Shown here: piece by piece, positions 23,408-32,406 of the stretch
Layout: every line of letters begins with the position of its first letter
Numbering within the stretch: the first letter of the stretch is position 1
Made by a program: the position numbers and the translations under genes
The notes under the pieces: generated by a model
The model's input: only the letters and a program-made list of their open reading frames with translations
The model's database searches: none
What the model was told of the DNA's origin: nothing
NCBI GenBank assembly: GCA_947455605.1
Contig: CANGOX010000022.1
Span: 1-39,077 of the forward strand
Direction: 5' to 3'
Length of the DNA stretch: 39,077 bases
Source of the DNA: Chitinophagaceae bacterium
Lineage (GTDB): Bacteria; Bacteroidota; Bacteroidia; Chitinophagales; Chitinophagaceae

Positions 23408-24643
23408 TTACTTGCTATAATAAAATAAAGTATTGCTGTTATCTTTTCTGAAAACCTCTTTGCATTCCTGCAGAATTTCTTCCGTAGTAATTTCATGGTA
23501 ACGCTCCAGTTCTGTGTTCATCATTTCTGCATCACCGAGTAACTCATACATGGCCAGGCTGTTGGCGCGGCTCATCACACCCATATCTTCAAATGAGATA
23601 ACGCTTTCGGTCTTATTCTTTACTTTCTGCAGTTCCAGGTCACTTACTTTATTTGCCTGGATCTTTTCAATCTCTTCGTCCAATGCATGGGCGGCATCTT
23701 CCATTTTAACCCCTTTAACCAGTTTTCCTTCAATGGCAACGAGACCTTTATCGGTACTGCCAAAATGATAACAGTCGAGATTAGAGAATAACTGTTTTTC
23801 TTTTACCAAAGACTGGAACAATCTAGACGAACCGCCACCTCCTAAAATTTCCGTAGCCAGGTCCATTACATAATATCCTTTCTGCAAACGGGCATCCATA
23901 TGCCAGGTTCTTACAAAAGCATCCAGCGGAACATTGGCATAGATATCTGAATGACGGGCTTCTGTTTGCCTGGGTTCCTGTGGCAGTTTCCGATCATATT
24001 TATCACCCATGGGAATACTGCCAAACCATTTTTCTGCCAAACGTTTTACATTTTCCAGATCTACATGTCCGGCCACTACCATAATAGCATTAACCGGGCG
24101 ATAATGTTTGAAAAAGAAATTCTTCACATCATCAATATGCGCATTTTCTATATGGCTTAATTCTTTACCAATGGTTTGCCAGCGGTAAGGATGTGTTTTA
24201 TATGCCAGTTCCCGCATCTTATGCCAAACATCACCGTAGGGTTTATTGATATAATGCTCTTTGAATTCTTCACACACAACTTTCTTCTGTACGGCAAGAC
24301 TTTTCTCACTAAAAGCAAGGCTTAACATACGATCGCTCTCTAACCAGAATGCGGTTTCCAGATTTTCTGCGGGCAGCTGGCAATAATAGTTGGTGAGGTC
24401 GTTGGTAGTGTATGCATTGTTTTCACCGCCTGCTCTTTGCAGCGGTTCGTCATAATCGGGAATATTCACGCTTCCGCCAAACATGAGGTGTTCGAAGAGA
24501 TGCGCAAAACCGGTTTGTGCCGGATTCTCATCTCTGGCACCCACATCATACAAAATATTCAAAACGGCCATGGGCGTGGAATGGTCTTCATGAACCAGCA
24601 CCCGTAAACCATTATCTAACACAAATCGATTATAATGGATCAT
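23408..24643 (-). CDS. M16-family zinc peptidase, catalytic subunit
   Basis: 411 residues from the ATG at 24643 (MIHYNRFVLDNGLRV). An ATG 24 bases earlier would lie in a CTATTTTG promoter-like sequence, so it is rejected. The zinc site is HLFEH (H48, E51, H52) with the downstream glutamate in CEEFKEH; GGSSRLFQSLVKEKQL is the second-half signature. It cleaves peptides in a closed chamber with its partner encoded next. No signal peptide is seen, so it may act in the cytoplasm. Confidence 0.94.
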   Translation of the reverse strand: MIHYNRFVLDNGLRVLVHEDHSTPMAVLNILYDVGARDENPAQTGFAHLFEHLMFGGSVNIPDYDEPLQRAGGENNAYTTNDLTNYYCQLPAENLETAFWLESDRMLSLAFSEKSLAVQKKVVCEEFKEHYINKPYGDVWHKMRELAYKTHPYRWQTIGKELSHIENAHIDDVKNFFFKHYRPVNAIMVVAGHVDLENVKRLAEKWFGSIPMGDKYDRKLPQEPRQTEARHSDIYANVPLDAFVRTWHMDARLQKGYYVMDLATEILGGGGSSRLFQSLVKEKQLFSNLDCYHFGSTDKGLVAIEGKLVKGVKMEDAAHALDEEIEKIQANKVSDLELQKVKNKTESVISFEDMGVMSRANSLAMYELLGDAEMMNTELERYHEITTEEILQECKEVFRKDNSNTLFYYSK

Positions 24644-24702
24644 AATTTCTATTGAACGAAGGTGCAAAATAGGTGAAAGCCGAAAAACAGGCGCAGGAAT
24701 GT

Positions 24703-25893
24703 TTATTTGCGGATATCTTTTATATCAATTGTAAGCACGATCGGCTTCTGGTCGCGAAATACCACAACCCGCATTCTGCCAATACTGTTCTGGAACATAT
24801 TCTTGTAGGCTTGTATGTTTTTAGAGGCATTTGACTCAACAGAAAAAATAATATCTCCCGGCAAAAACCCCGCTTTATCGCCCGGAGAGTCTGGCATGAT
24901 ATCAATGACCCTGATCTCACCGTCTATCAGATAAATACCCAATCCGGTATAAGAATAATCGAAAGGCTCGATATAATGAGAATTGGGTTTGAGATAGATA
25001 CTTTGTTCAGGATAATTGAGGATCACGTTAAACCGGCGCAGTATATCGTTGCCGATCAGTCCGCCCAACAAAGGATAGGATGTTACATTGTATTCATCCT
25101 CAAAAACATGCACCGGTACTCTTTTGAATTTATAGGGGCCGATCTTCACTTCTTTGGCAACTCCAATACTCATTTGCCGTTTCCCTCCCAATCCTTCGGC
25201 CTGTGTAGGGTAGAATTTTCGGCTTTTTTTGAAAACAAGGCTGTCATCTACAAAATCTTTTGAAAGAAGAAAACTCAGACCCGCCCCCGTATCGAAAATA
25301 AAACGGCTGAATACCGCCCGTTCATCCGAAACCACAGCCGATTGCAGCGGTAAGGTTGAAAAATTGGGTTTGAGCAGGTATCCGCCTCTTGGATATTTGA
25401 TAGAGCCGGGTGAGAATACTTCGATCACCTGATTATCATAATCCAGTCTTACAATATACCTTCTCAGAAAACTATAGCCAATGATCCCGTCTATTTTGAT
25501 ACCGTATACACTTGTGAGCAGATCATAGTCGTTGATATGAAAATCAAGATGCGGGGTTTGTAAAGTGGGAAATTTCAGAGTATGGTCGTTGGAAAAATCA
25601 ACGGTTTTAATACCACCAATGCCCCGGATGGTCTTTTCTGTTTTTACAAAAGTTACTTTGAGATAATCCGCAGTAGTGGAATCGAGCGAGATACCGCCAC
25701 TGCCGGTATCAAACACAAAATTGAGGGTATCGGGGAAATTATCGATCTGCGCCTTCACGATCACTATACCACCGCTCAATTGGGTAAACGGGAAACGGGC
25801 AAGCAGTTTTGCCTGAGGAAGAACAAATTCTTCCTGTGCAATGCCGGCAAATGCCAGACAAAGCAGGGCAACAGCAATACAGATACGTTTCAT
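24703..25893 (-). CDS. exported retropepsin-like aspartyl protease with PDZ domain
   Basis: 396 residues. Signal peptide MKRICIAVALLCLAFAGIAQ. Two aspartyl protease halves carry DTGSG (D62) and DTGAG (D201), each followed by an IIGY or GLIGNDILRR strand, so both halves are in one chain instead of a dimer. A PDZ domain follows at about 310-390 (GIYLIDGEIRVIDIMPDSPG, AGFLPGDIIFSVE). It likely processes exported proteins in the periplasm. It lies 59 bases upstream of the M16 pair in the same direction and diverges from mqnC. Confidence 0.9.
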   Translation of the reverse strand: MKRICIAVALLCLAFAGIAQEEFVLPQAKLLARFPFTQLSGGIVIVKAQIDNFPDTLNFVFDTGSGGISLDSTTADYLKVTFVKTEKTIRGIGGIKTVDFSNDHTLKFPTLQTPHLDFHINDYDLLTSVYGIKIDGIIGYSFLRRYIVRLDYDNQVIEVFSPGSIKYPRGGYLLKPNFSTLPLQSAVVSDERAVFSRFIFDTGAGLSFLLSKDFVDDSLVFKKSRKFYPTQAEGLGGKRQMSIGVAKEVKIGPYKFKRVPVHVFEDEYNVTSYPLLGGLIGNDILRRFNVILNYPEQSIYLKPNSHYIEPFDYSYTGLGIYLIDGEIRVIDIMPDSPGDKAGFLPGDIIFSVESNASKNIQAYKNMFQNSIGRMRVVVFRDQKPIVLTIDIKDIRK

Positions 25894-26028
25894 GCAGATT
25901 GAAAATACGTTGAAATATCCGGGTAAACGGGCAATATATATGCCGGGTTGCTTTGGATAGATGAACGGTTATTGATAAGGACAATAAATAATCGATACCC
26001 GATGCAGCAGCAATCAACCTTATCCTCC

Positions 26029-26036
26029 TACCTTTG
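26029..26036 (+). promoter_or_regulatory. -7 box of mqnC
   Basis: TACCTTTG is an exact match to TAnnTTTG and lies 23 bases before the ATG at 26060. No TTTG is found at the -33 position. Confidence 0.55.
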
Positions 26037-26059
26037 TTATCTTTTAAATAAAGGCCATT

Positions 26060-27184
26060 ATGCAATTAGCGGATCTATACCAGAAAGCACTCAATTTCGA
26101 ATTTCTCAGCGTAGAAGAAGGGATGTTTTTATTTGAACACGCCCCCCTTGCCGAGTTGATGAATGTAGCAGATGAGCTGAGGAAGATTCAGGTACCTCAC
26201 GGTAAAGTTACCTGGCAGATAGACCGGAACGTGAATACGACCAATGTTTGTATTGCCAACTGCAAATTCTGTAATTTTTACCGGATACCCGGACATGCGG
26301 ATGCTTATATCACCGATATGCCTACTTACCGCAAAAAAATTGAAGAGACCCTAAAATTTGGCGGCGACCAGTTATTGTTACAGGGCGGGCATCATCCGGA
26401 ACTGGGCTTAGATTTTTATACCAAGACCTTTAGTGCCATCAAGCAGGAATTCCCAACTATCAAATTACATACCCTCGGGCCACCAGAAGTAGCGCATATT
26501 GCCAAACTGGAAAAAATGAGTCACCACGATGTGTTGAAAGCATTGAAAGAGTCAGGATTGGATTCCTTACCCGGTGCCGGTGCAGAGATTTTGGTTGACC
26601 GTGTACGCAGACTGATCTCAAAAGGCAAATGCGGTGCCGATGAATGGCTGGCCGTTATGCACGAAGCCCATAAGCTGAATATCACAACCAGTGCCACGAT
26701 GATGTTTGGTCATGTGGAAACACTGGAAGAAAGATTTATTCACCTGGTTCGTATCCGTGAGGTACAAAGCCGCAAACCGGCTGATGCCAAGGGTTTCCTG
26801 GCATTTATCCCATGGACATTCCAGGATGTAGACACTTTGCTGGCACGCATACGCGGCGTTCATAACCTGACCACTCCGGATGAATATATCCGTATGATCG
26901 CAATCAGCCGGATCATGTTACCAAATGTGAAGAATATTCAGGCAAGCTGGTTAACTGTGGGTAAGCAAACCGCACAGATCTGCCTGCATGCCGGCGCCAA
27001 TGATTTCGGCAGTATCATGATCGAGGAGAATGTGGTAAGCGCAGCGGGTGCGCCACACCGTTTTACCTATAAAACCATGCAGGATGCGATCCGCGAAGCA
27101 GGATTTGAACCCCAGCTACGCAACCAGCAATACGAATGGAGAGAAATACCCCAAACAATTCAGGAACAGGTGATCAATTATTAA
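26060..27184 (+). CDS. mqnC: cyclic dehypoxanthinyl futalosine synthase
   Basis: 374 residues. Radical-SAM cluster motif NVCIANCKFCNFYR (C64, C68, C71, CX3CX2C). MqnC-type marks are LLLQGGHHPELGLDFY and DSLPGAGAEILVDRVR; MqnE instead has other residues at these points. It cyclises dehypoxanthinyl futalosine in the futalosine route to menaquinone, the respiratory quinone of Bacteroidota. No other mqn gene is in the window. An exact -7 box precedes it. Distinguishing MqnC from MqnE rests on these motifs. Confidence 0.92.
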   Translation: MQLADLYQKALNFEFLSVEEGMFLFEHAPLAELMNVADELRKIQVPHGKVTWQIDRNVNTTNVCIANCKFCNFYRIPGHADAYITDMPTYRKKIEETLKFGGDQLLLQGGHHPELGLDFYTKTFSAIKQEFPTIKLHTLGPPEVAHIAKLEKMSHHDVLKALKESGLDSLPGAGAEILVDRVRRLISKGKCGADEWLAVMHEAHKLNITTSATMMFGHVETLEERFIHLVRIREVQSRKPADAKGFLAFIPWTFQDVDTLLARIRGVHNLTTPDEYIRMIAISRIMLPNVKNIQASWLTVGKQTAQICLHAGANDFGSIMIEENVVSAAGAPHRFTYKTMQDAIREAGFEPQLRNQQYEWREIPQTIQEQVINY

Positions 27185-27256
27185 GGAGTACTTAACTTTT
27201 TGTTCATACTGTGGGTATCAAATAGGATTAATTTCGTAAACACGAAACCAAACTGT

Positions 27257-27448
27257 ATGAAGCTCAAACCCGCTTTCCTGCTTACTGCATTGGCCATCCT
27301 ATCCATTGCTTTTCTCAGTTTTTTACTGAATGAAGCTGAAAAAGAGAAGGTTTGTTGCCGCGAAAAGCCCTTACCGGAGTTAAAGTCTGGAAATAAAGGG
27401 GAAATTCCGGTCAATTCCATCAATCACCTGATCGCATCTACTTTATAA
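27257..27448 (+). CDS. small membrane-anchored peptide, function unknown
   Basis: 63 residues from the ATG at 27257 (MKLKPAFLLTALAILSIAFL), with one N-terminal hydrophobic segment and a short charged tail containing a vicinal cysteine pair (KEKVCCREKPLPEL). A perfect small dyad, TTTCGT-AAAC-ACGAAA (27232-27247), lies 9 bases before the ATG and could be an operator or leader hairpin. A strong terminator follows 8 bases after the stop, so this is a single-gene unit, which supports that it is real. Confidence 0.6.
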   Translation: MKLKPAFLLTALAILSIAFLSFLLNEAEKEKVCCREKPLPELKSGNKGEIPVNSINHLIASTL

Positions 27449-27456
27449 ATAACCTG

Positions 27457-27486
27457 ATCCTGCGTAAATCACGCAGGATTTTTTTT
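27457..27486 (+). terminator. intrinsic terminator after the small membrane peptide
   Basis: Perfect 9-bp stem ATCCTGCGT / ACGCAGGAT (27457-27465 with 27471-27479), 5-base loop, then a T7 tract. Confidence 0.92.
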
Positions 27487-27564
27487 CTTTGTACTGTAAC
27501 AAAACACACTCGGGCGCGTATAACCCTTAAGAAAGCAACATAACCGAAGCATCCAGACTGCTCT

Positions 27565-28053
27565 ATGACGGAAAAAGAATATAATCAATGTGTGAGCCAA
27601 TACGCAGATAATGTGTATCGCTTCATTGTGAAGAATCTTCGCCATGAAGAGGATGCCCGCGATATTGTACAGACCGCATTTGAAAAATTGTGGCGAAACA
27701 GGGAGGCAGTAGAATCAGACAAATCCAAATCTTATCTTTTTACGGTTGCCTATAACCAGATGATCGATCATATACGGAAAGTGAAAAGGATCCAGTTAAA
27801 GGATGAGTTTTCGGAAAACAGCAAGGTTCAACAACCATCAACCAACCATAACCTGAAAAGAACACTGATGGAAGCCCTGAACCGCCTGAATGAAACACAG
27901 AAAAGCCTGGTGATGCTGAAAGATTATGAAGGATACAGTTATGAAGAGATAGGCCGGATCATGGGACTGAATGAAAGCCAGGTAAAAGTTTACCTGCATA
28001 GGGCGAGATTAACTTTACGGGAATATTTAGTAAGTCCGGAAAACGTGCGATAA
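27565..28053 (+). CDS. ECF-type RNA polymerase sigma factor
   Basis: 162 residues. Region 2 is visible in YADNVYRFIVKNLRHEEDA with DIVQTAFEKLWRN; region 4 in LKDYEGYSYEEIGRIMGL and NESQVKVYLHRARLTLREY. Linker and length fit ECF sigma factors. It is followed 10 bases later by a membrane protein with one transmembrane helix and then a beta-barrel protein, so it probably controls an envelope response with the next gene as its anti-sigma or partner. Confidence 0.93.
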   Translation: MTEKEYNQCVSQYADNVYRFIVKNLRHEEDARDIVQTAFEKLWRNREAVESDKSKSYLFTVAYNQMIDHIRKVKRIQLKDEFSENSKVQQPSTNHNLKRTLMEALNRLNETQKSLVMLKDYEGYSYEEIGRIMGLNESQVKVYLHRARLTLREYLVSPENVR

Positions 28054-28063
28054 AAAACAAAAA

Positions 28064-29185
28064 ATGAACATTAACCAACATAATTACGAGGAGTTTTTCC
28101 TGCTGTATGTAGACGGGGAACTGTCTGCCGCAGATAAGCAAGCTGTTGATCAGTTTGTACAGGCAAATCCCGGTCTTGCCGTTGAGTTGGAAATGTTATT
28201 ACAGATGCGCCTTACTGATGATGAGCCTGTTTTGTTTGAGGGGAAAGAAAGCTTATTCAGAAATGAAGCAGCAGAGATCGGCCTGCATAATCATGAGGAG
28301 CATTTTTTATTGTATGTAGATAATGAGCTTGATCGGGTTTCAAAAGAGAAAGTAGAAACCTTTGTTTTGCAACATCCGGCTTTACAGGAATCATTCACTT
28401 TACTGAAACAAACCCGTTTACAGCCTGAAACCATTGTTTTCCCGGATAAATCTTCTCTTTACCGAAAAGAGGAAAAAGAAAGACCGGTTTACTATCTACG
28501 CTGGCAGAAAGTAGCGGTAGCTGCTGCACTCATCGGTTTTGCGGTATCGGTATGGACCCTGTTCCCTGCTGATAAAGTAGCTAACCGGAATACAGCTAAA
28601 CTCGAATTAAAGAATGATGCCGCTTCTCCCAATAACACCGGAGAAACCATTGCAGCAATAACTACTGATCAAAAACTATTGGCAAACCGGAAAGGTGCCG
28701 GAGTTTCTCTTACAGCAACCGCACTACCTGTTTCAGACAAAAGTAACCAGGCTGTAATATCACCGGCAACGAATACCCGGGATCTGATTGCATCGAATGT
28801 TTCAGTTCCCGATAATACAGAAGCAGCATCGGGAGGTTTAAAAAGAGAAGATATCATCACCAATGCCGTTGAGCCTGTTGAAAAACAGTCGTTCAAACAA
28901 AAGATTCCACCTGTCAATGCAAGCCTTGCCAATGCAGATATGGTAAAAGCGAATCACTCAGAGTATACAGATAACAACGAACAGATCGCACAACAAACTG
29001 TGTACAAAGAACTGGATACCGATGATGAAAAGAAAAGTTTATATCTCGGCTCATTAGAGATCAATAAAGATAAACTCCGCGGTTTTTTCCGCAAAGCCGG
29101 CAGCCTTTTTCGCGGAAAGGCAAAGCAGCAGGAAGAAGATAGAACCGAGAGTGCCACGCCGTTAAACACACGGTCATTAAAATAA
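28064..29185 (+). CDS. membrane protein with duplicated N-terminal domain, likely anti-sigma
   Basis: 373 residues. Residues 6-67 and 75-136 are copies of one domain: NYEEFFLLYVDGELS...ESLFRNE and NHEEHFLLYVDNELD...SSLYRKE. These resemble the helical anti-sigma (zf-HC2-like) domain but have no zinc-binding Cys/His set. One transmembrane helix lies at about 149-167 (VAVAAALIGFAVSVWTLFP), and the remaining 200 residues are low-complexity, probably periplasmic, ending with basic KAGSLFRGKAKQQ. Sitting 10 bases after the sigma gene, it is likely the anti-sigma factor; the duplicated cytoplasmic domain is unusual. Confidence 0.75.
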   Translation: MNINQHNYEEFFLLYVDGELSAADKQAVDQFVQANPGLAVELEMLLQMRLTDDEPVLFEGKESLFRNEAAEIGLHNHEEHFLLYVDNELDRVSKEKVETFVLQHPALQESFTLLKQTRLQPETIVFPDKSSLYRKEEKERPVYYLRWQKVAVAAALIGFAVSVWTLFPADKVANRNTAKLELKNDAASPNNTGETIAAITTDQKLLANRKGAGVSLTATALPVSDKSNQAVISPATNTRDLIASNVSVPDNTEAASGGLKREDIITNAVEPVEKQSFKQKIPPVNASLANADMVKANHSEYTDNNEQIAQQTVYKELDTDDEKKSLYLGSLEINKDKLRGFFRKAGSLFRGKAKQQEEDRTESATPLNTRSLK

Positions 29186-29202
29186 CAGGAAAAAGAACAG
29201 AT

Positions 29203-30072
29203 ATGAAACGCTTAGTATGTTTATTAATGCTTGCATCGTTAACTGCAACAGGATTTGCCCAGAAAGACAGTACCACCAATAACACAGATACCGTAAAAGT
29301 GGGCAATTTTATCATCATCAAAAAGAACAAAGGCAATACGGTTTCTGAACCAACAGAAAGCCAACGCAATAAAAGTTACGAGCTGCGTGTGGAACGCCGC
29401 CCGAGAAAAAGAAGCAATGTGAGCACCAACTGGTGGATCATGGACCTGGGCTTTGCGAATATGCGCGACAATACCGATTATACAGCGGCACAGACAGGTG
29501 GTTATTTTAAAACCTTGCGTGCTGCAGACGGACCGGTTAACCAGAACAGTTATAAACTGATCAACGGTAAATCCAGTAATGTAAACATCTGGTTCTTTAT
29601 GCAGAAATTGAACCTGATCAACCACGTAGTGAATCTGAAATACGGTCTTGGTCTGGAAATGTACAACTACCGGTTTGACACACATCTCAGTTTCCGGAAA
29701 GATCCACAGCCTTATGTATTCAACGATTCCATTGCTTTTACCAAGAACAAACTGTATGTGGAATATTTAACCGTTCCAGTTATGCTGAACTTTAACACCA
29801 CACCGGACAGCCGCAGGGGACTCAGTTTTAGTGCCGGTATCAGTGCCGGATATTTAACCAATAGCCACAACAAACAGATCAGTGGTGAACGTGGTAAACA
29901 AAAGATCAAAGGCGATTTTAATTTTGAACCCTGGCGTGTAGCGGCTATCGGAGAACTGGGATTGGGTCCGGTACGCTTATACGGCAGTTACAGTCTTAAC
30001 CGTTTACAGAAAGATGTGACCCGTGTTGAGCAATATCCATACACAGTGGGAATCCGCTTCAGTAACTGGTAG
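29203..30072 (+). CDS. outer-membrane beta-barrel protein of the sigma operon
   Basis: 289 residues. Signal peptide MKRLVCLLMLASLTATGFAQ, then a charged, Lys/Arg-rich segment (RVERRPRKRSN) and a C-terminal barrel with alternating strands: VNLKYGLGLEMYNYRF, LSFSAGISAGYLTNS and a final YTVGIRFSNW. It follows the putative anti-sigma gene by 17 bases. Outer-membrane barrels downstream of ECF sigma/anti-sigma pairs are often either the sensor or a target of the sigma factor. Confidence 0.78.
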   Translation: MKRLVCLLMLASLTATGFAQKDSTTNNTDTVKVGNFIIIKKNKGNTVSEPTESQRNKSYELRVERRPRKRSNVSTNWWIMDLGFANMRDNTDYTAAQTGGYFKTLRAADGPVNQNSYKLINGKSSNVNIWFFMQKLNLINHVVNLKYGLGLEMYNYRFDTHLSFRKDPQPYVFNDSIAFTKNKLYVEYLTVPVMLNFNTTPDSRRGLSFSAGISAGYLTNSHNKQISGERGKQKIKGDFNFEPWRVAAIGELGLGPVRLYGSYSLNRLQKDVTRVEQYPYTVGIRFSNW

Positions 30073-30107
30073 AAACTGTTTTTATTTCTCATGTTGATAT
30101 ATTCTAC

Positions 30108-30260
30108 GCGCCCCTTTTCCAAGGGGCGCCCGTAATTGCGAGGAACGAAGCAATCTGTGTTACAAAGCAATCAGGGACTTGTATTTTTTTGTCACTTACC
30201 CTATCAATCTCTCTAGTATTCGAAACTCAGATCGCTTCCTCCTTACCTATCGTTGCGCAG
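30108..30260. repeat. hairpin plus REP-like element in the 30073-30390 spacer
   Basis: GCGCCCCTT / AAGGGGCGC (30108-30116 with 30121-30129) is a perfect 9-bp hairpin with loop TTCC and no T tract. It is followed by ATTGCGAGGAACGAAGCAAT, a sequence of the type that recurs as dispersed repeats, with a degraded inverse partner (CAGATCGCTTCCTCC) near 30226. No gene is seen in the rest of this 318-base spacer. Confidence 0.6.
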
Positions 30261-30390
30261 ACAGGCCGTTACTCCCAATCACTTTTCAAATACGCTGCTT
30301 ACATTAATCCTGCATTAACTTAATTTTTGGTGAATTAACCCAACTACAACATTCAGATCACATAGTTTGCTTTCAAATAAAACCTGCACC

Positions 30391-30933
30391 ATGAAAGCTC
30401 CCCTGTATCTTCCATTATTGGGTTTGATCGTGTTCACACAAACTTCTTTCAGAAAAAAATCTTACACCAACCTGCACTACATCGGAAAGTATACCTATGC
30501 GGTGATGGTGGTAAAAAGTAAATATGAATTACAGGTGTATGACTCAACCGGCGAATGGCTGGCTACTTACCCGGTGGTTTTTGGTAATGCCGATATAGGT
30601 GATAAGATGATGCAGGGCGACAGAAGAACTCCCGAAGGAATTTTTCATATTACCTATAAACGCAAACATGAGAAATGGGATTCGTTCATGCTGATCGATT
30701 ATCCAACAAAGGATAGCTATCAGAAATTTAATCAAAGAAAAGCTCAGGGGGTTATTCCATCTGATGCAAAAATTGGCGGAGACATTGGTATCCATGGTAC
30801 CTGGCCCCATGAAGATTTTGCCATTGATCAATACCGTAACTGGACCGAAGGATGTATCAGCACAAAAAATAAATATATTGAAGAGTTGTTTGCGATGTTA
30901 CCGGTGGGAACGAAAGTGGAAATACGGAGATGA
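30391..30933 (+). CDS. L,D-transpeptidase (YkuD-family) catalytic-domain protein
   Basis: 180 residues from the ATG at 30391; an upstream in-frame TTG/ATG adds 8 residues only. N-terminal hydrophobic signal, then the YkuD fold: KSKYELQVYDSTGEWLATYP, GDRRTPEGIFHIT, with active-site H135 (IGIHGTW) and C155 (NWTEGCIS; family consensus is SHGC). It should form or modify peptidoglycan cross-links or anchor proteins in the periplasm. It stands alone, between a repeat-rich spacer and the serS gene. Confidence 0.9.
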   Translation: MKAPLYLPLLGLIVFTQTSFRKKSYTNLHYIGKYTYAVMVVKSKYELQVYDSTGEWLATYPVVFGNADIGDKMMQGDRRTPEGIFHITYKRKHEKWDSFMLIDYPTKDSYQKFNQRKAQGVIPSDAKIGGDIGIHGTWPHEDFAIDQYRNWTEGCISTKNKYIEELFAMLPVGTKVEIRR

Positions 30934-30961
30934 TGTGAATATCGAATGTTGAACCAAGAGA

Positions 30962-31055
30962 CGTCATTTCGACGAAGAATGAGGAGAAATCTTTTCAGGC
31001 TATCATTGATCATCAAAAGATTTCTCCTCGTTGTTCCTCTTCGTAGAAATGATGG
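30962..31055. repeat. palindromic repeat, family D, copy 2
   Basis: Arms 30962-30995 and 31015-31055 pair through GAGGAGAAATCTTTT / AAAAGATTTCTCCTC, with a short insertion in the right arm (GGAAC-type). It fills the gap between the convergent L,D-transpeptidase and serS genes and resembles 13011-13093 closely. Confidence 0.85.
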
Positions 31056-31057
31056 CT

Positions 31058-32332
31058 TTATTTAGTGATTTTATTGGCACCAAAATACTTATGCATCACT
31101 TCCGGTAAACGGATACCGTCTGCTTCCTGATTGTTTTCCAGCAAACACGCAACTATTCTCGGCAAGGCTAAAGAGCTTCCATTTAAAGAATGCAGTAATT
31201 GTATTTTTCCATTCTCATCTTTATAACGGCATTTCATCCGGTTGGTCTGGTAGCCTTCAAAATTACTTACACTACTTACTTCCAGCCAGCGTTCCTGTGC
31301 GGCACTGTATACTTCAAAATCATACGTGATAGCACTTGTGAAACCCATATCGCCACCACATAAACGAAGAATACGATAAGGTAGTTCCAGGCTTTGCAAT
31401 AATTTTTCTACATGCATGATCATTTCATCCAAAACCGCATAACTGGTTTCAGGATCAACGATCTGTATGATCTCAACTTTTTCAAACTGGTGAACCCGGT
31501 TCAAACCACGTACGTCTTTCCCAAAACTGCCGGCCTCTCTTCTGAAACAGGGTGAATAAGCCGTCATCTTAACGGGCAATTCTTCCTGTTTTAAAATGGT
31601 ATCGCGATAAATATTGGTAACCGGCACTTCAGCTGTAGGTATGAGGTAAAAATTATCTGCTGTTGCATGGTACATCTGGCCTTCTTTATCGGGTAATTGG
31701 CCGGTGGCAAAAGCGCTGGCTTCATTTACCATAAAAGGGGGCAGGTATTCTGTATAACCCGCTGCGGTATTATAATCCAGAAAATACTGAACCAATGCTC
31801 TTTGCAGTTTAGCACCCTTGCCTTTGTATAAAGGGAACCCGCTACCGGTAATTTTGGCACCGGTTTCAAAATCAACGAGGTCGTATTGTTTGATCAGGTC
31901 CCAATGCGGCACACTCCCTTCCGGAAGATTGGGTTTTTTACCGCCTTCTCTTACCACCTCATTCTCTTCGGGGGTTTTGCCCTCGGGTACCCCCGGACCG
32001 GGGAGATTGGGTAATATCACGATCGTATCGAGCAATTGCTTCTCAACCAATGTCATCTGTTCTTTTAGTGGCTCTAGACTGGTTTTCCAGCCAGAAACGT
32101 CAGATTTCAGGGCTTCTGCTCCTTCTTTATTGCCTTGACCCATCAGTTTACCGATCTCTTTGGAAGCGGCATTTACCTTGGATTGGGTATGATCAAATTC
32201 AGCCTGCAGCCTTTTCCGCTCATCATCCAATGCTATTACGGCATCTACGATCTCGGGCTGTTTAAAATGCTTTACGGCCAGTCTTTTTTTAACTTCTTCT
32301 GTATTGTTGCGCAATACACTCACCTGTAACAT
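31058..32332 (-). CDS. serS: seryl-tRNA synthetase
   Basis: 424 residues, normal for bacterial SerRS. An N-terminal antiparallel coiled-coil arm (about 28-100) binds the long variable arm of tRNA-Ser. Class II motifs are present: FRREAGSFGKDVRGLNRVHQ (motif 2), FEVYSAAQERWLEVSSVSNF, and GSSLALPRIVACLLEN (motif 3). A TATCTTTG box lies 18 bases before the ATG at 32332, overlapping a plus-strand box for the next gene. Confidence 0.98.
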   Translation of the reverse strand: MLQVSVLRNNTEEVKKRLAVKHFKQPEIVDAVIALDDERKRLQAEFDHTQSKVNAASKEIGKLMGQGNKEGAEALKSDVSGWKTSLEPLKEQMTLVEKQLLDTIVILPNLPGPGVPEGKTPEENEVVREGGKKPNLPEGSVPHWDLIKQYDLVDFETGAKITGSGFPLYKGKGAKLQRALVQYFLDYNTAAGYTEYLPPFMVNEASAFATGQLPDKEGQMYHATADNFYLIPTAEVPVTNIYRDTILKQEELPVKMTAYSPCFRREAGSFGKDVRGLNRVHQFEKVEIIQIVDPETSYAVLDEMIMHVEKLLQSLELPYRILRLCGGDMGFTSAITYDFEVYSAAQERWLEVSSVSNFEGYQTNRMKCRYKDENGKIQLLHSLNGSSLALPRIVACLLENNQEADGIRLPEVMHKYFGANKITK

Positions 32333-32349
32333 ATCGGTTCAATTTTGCG

Positions 32350-32364
32350 CAAAGATAACTTTTG
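32350..32364. promoter_or_regulatory. overlapping divergent -7 boxes of serS and the 32407 gene
   Basis: Minus strand TATCTTTG (32350-32357) is an exact TAnnTTTG for serS. The plus strand reads TAACTTTTG from 32355, a near match for the divergent gene. The two boxes overlap by about three bases, so the polymerases would compete. Confidence 0.5.
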
Positions 32365-32406
32365 CAGGGTGATGATGGCATGGTTCTGCTGTTTACCTTT
32401 GCGCAT

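Noticed and set aside
30108..30129. Perfect GC-rich hairpin as terminator of the sigma operon
   Set aside because: No T tract on either strand; kept only as part of a repeat element.
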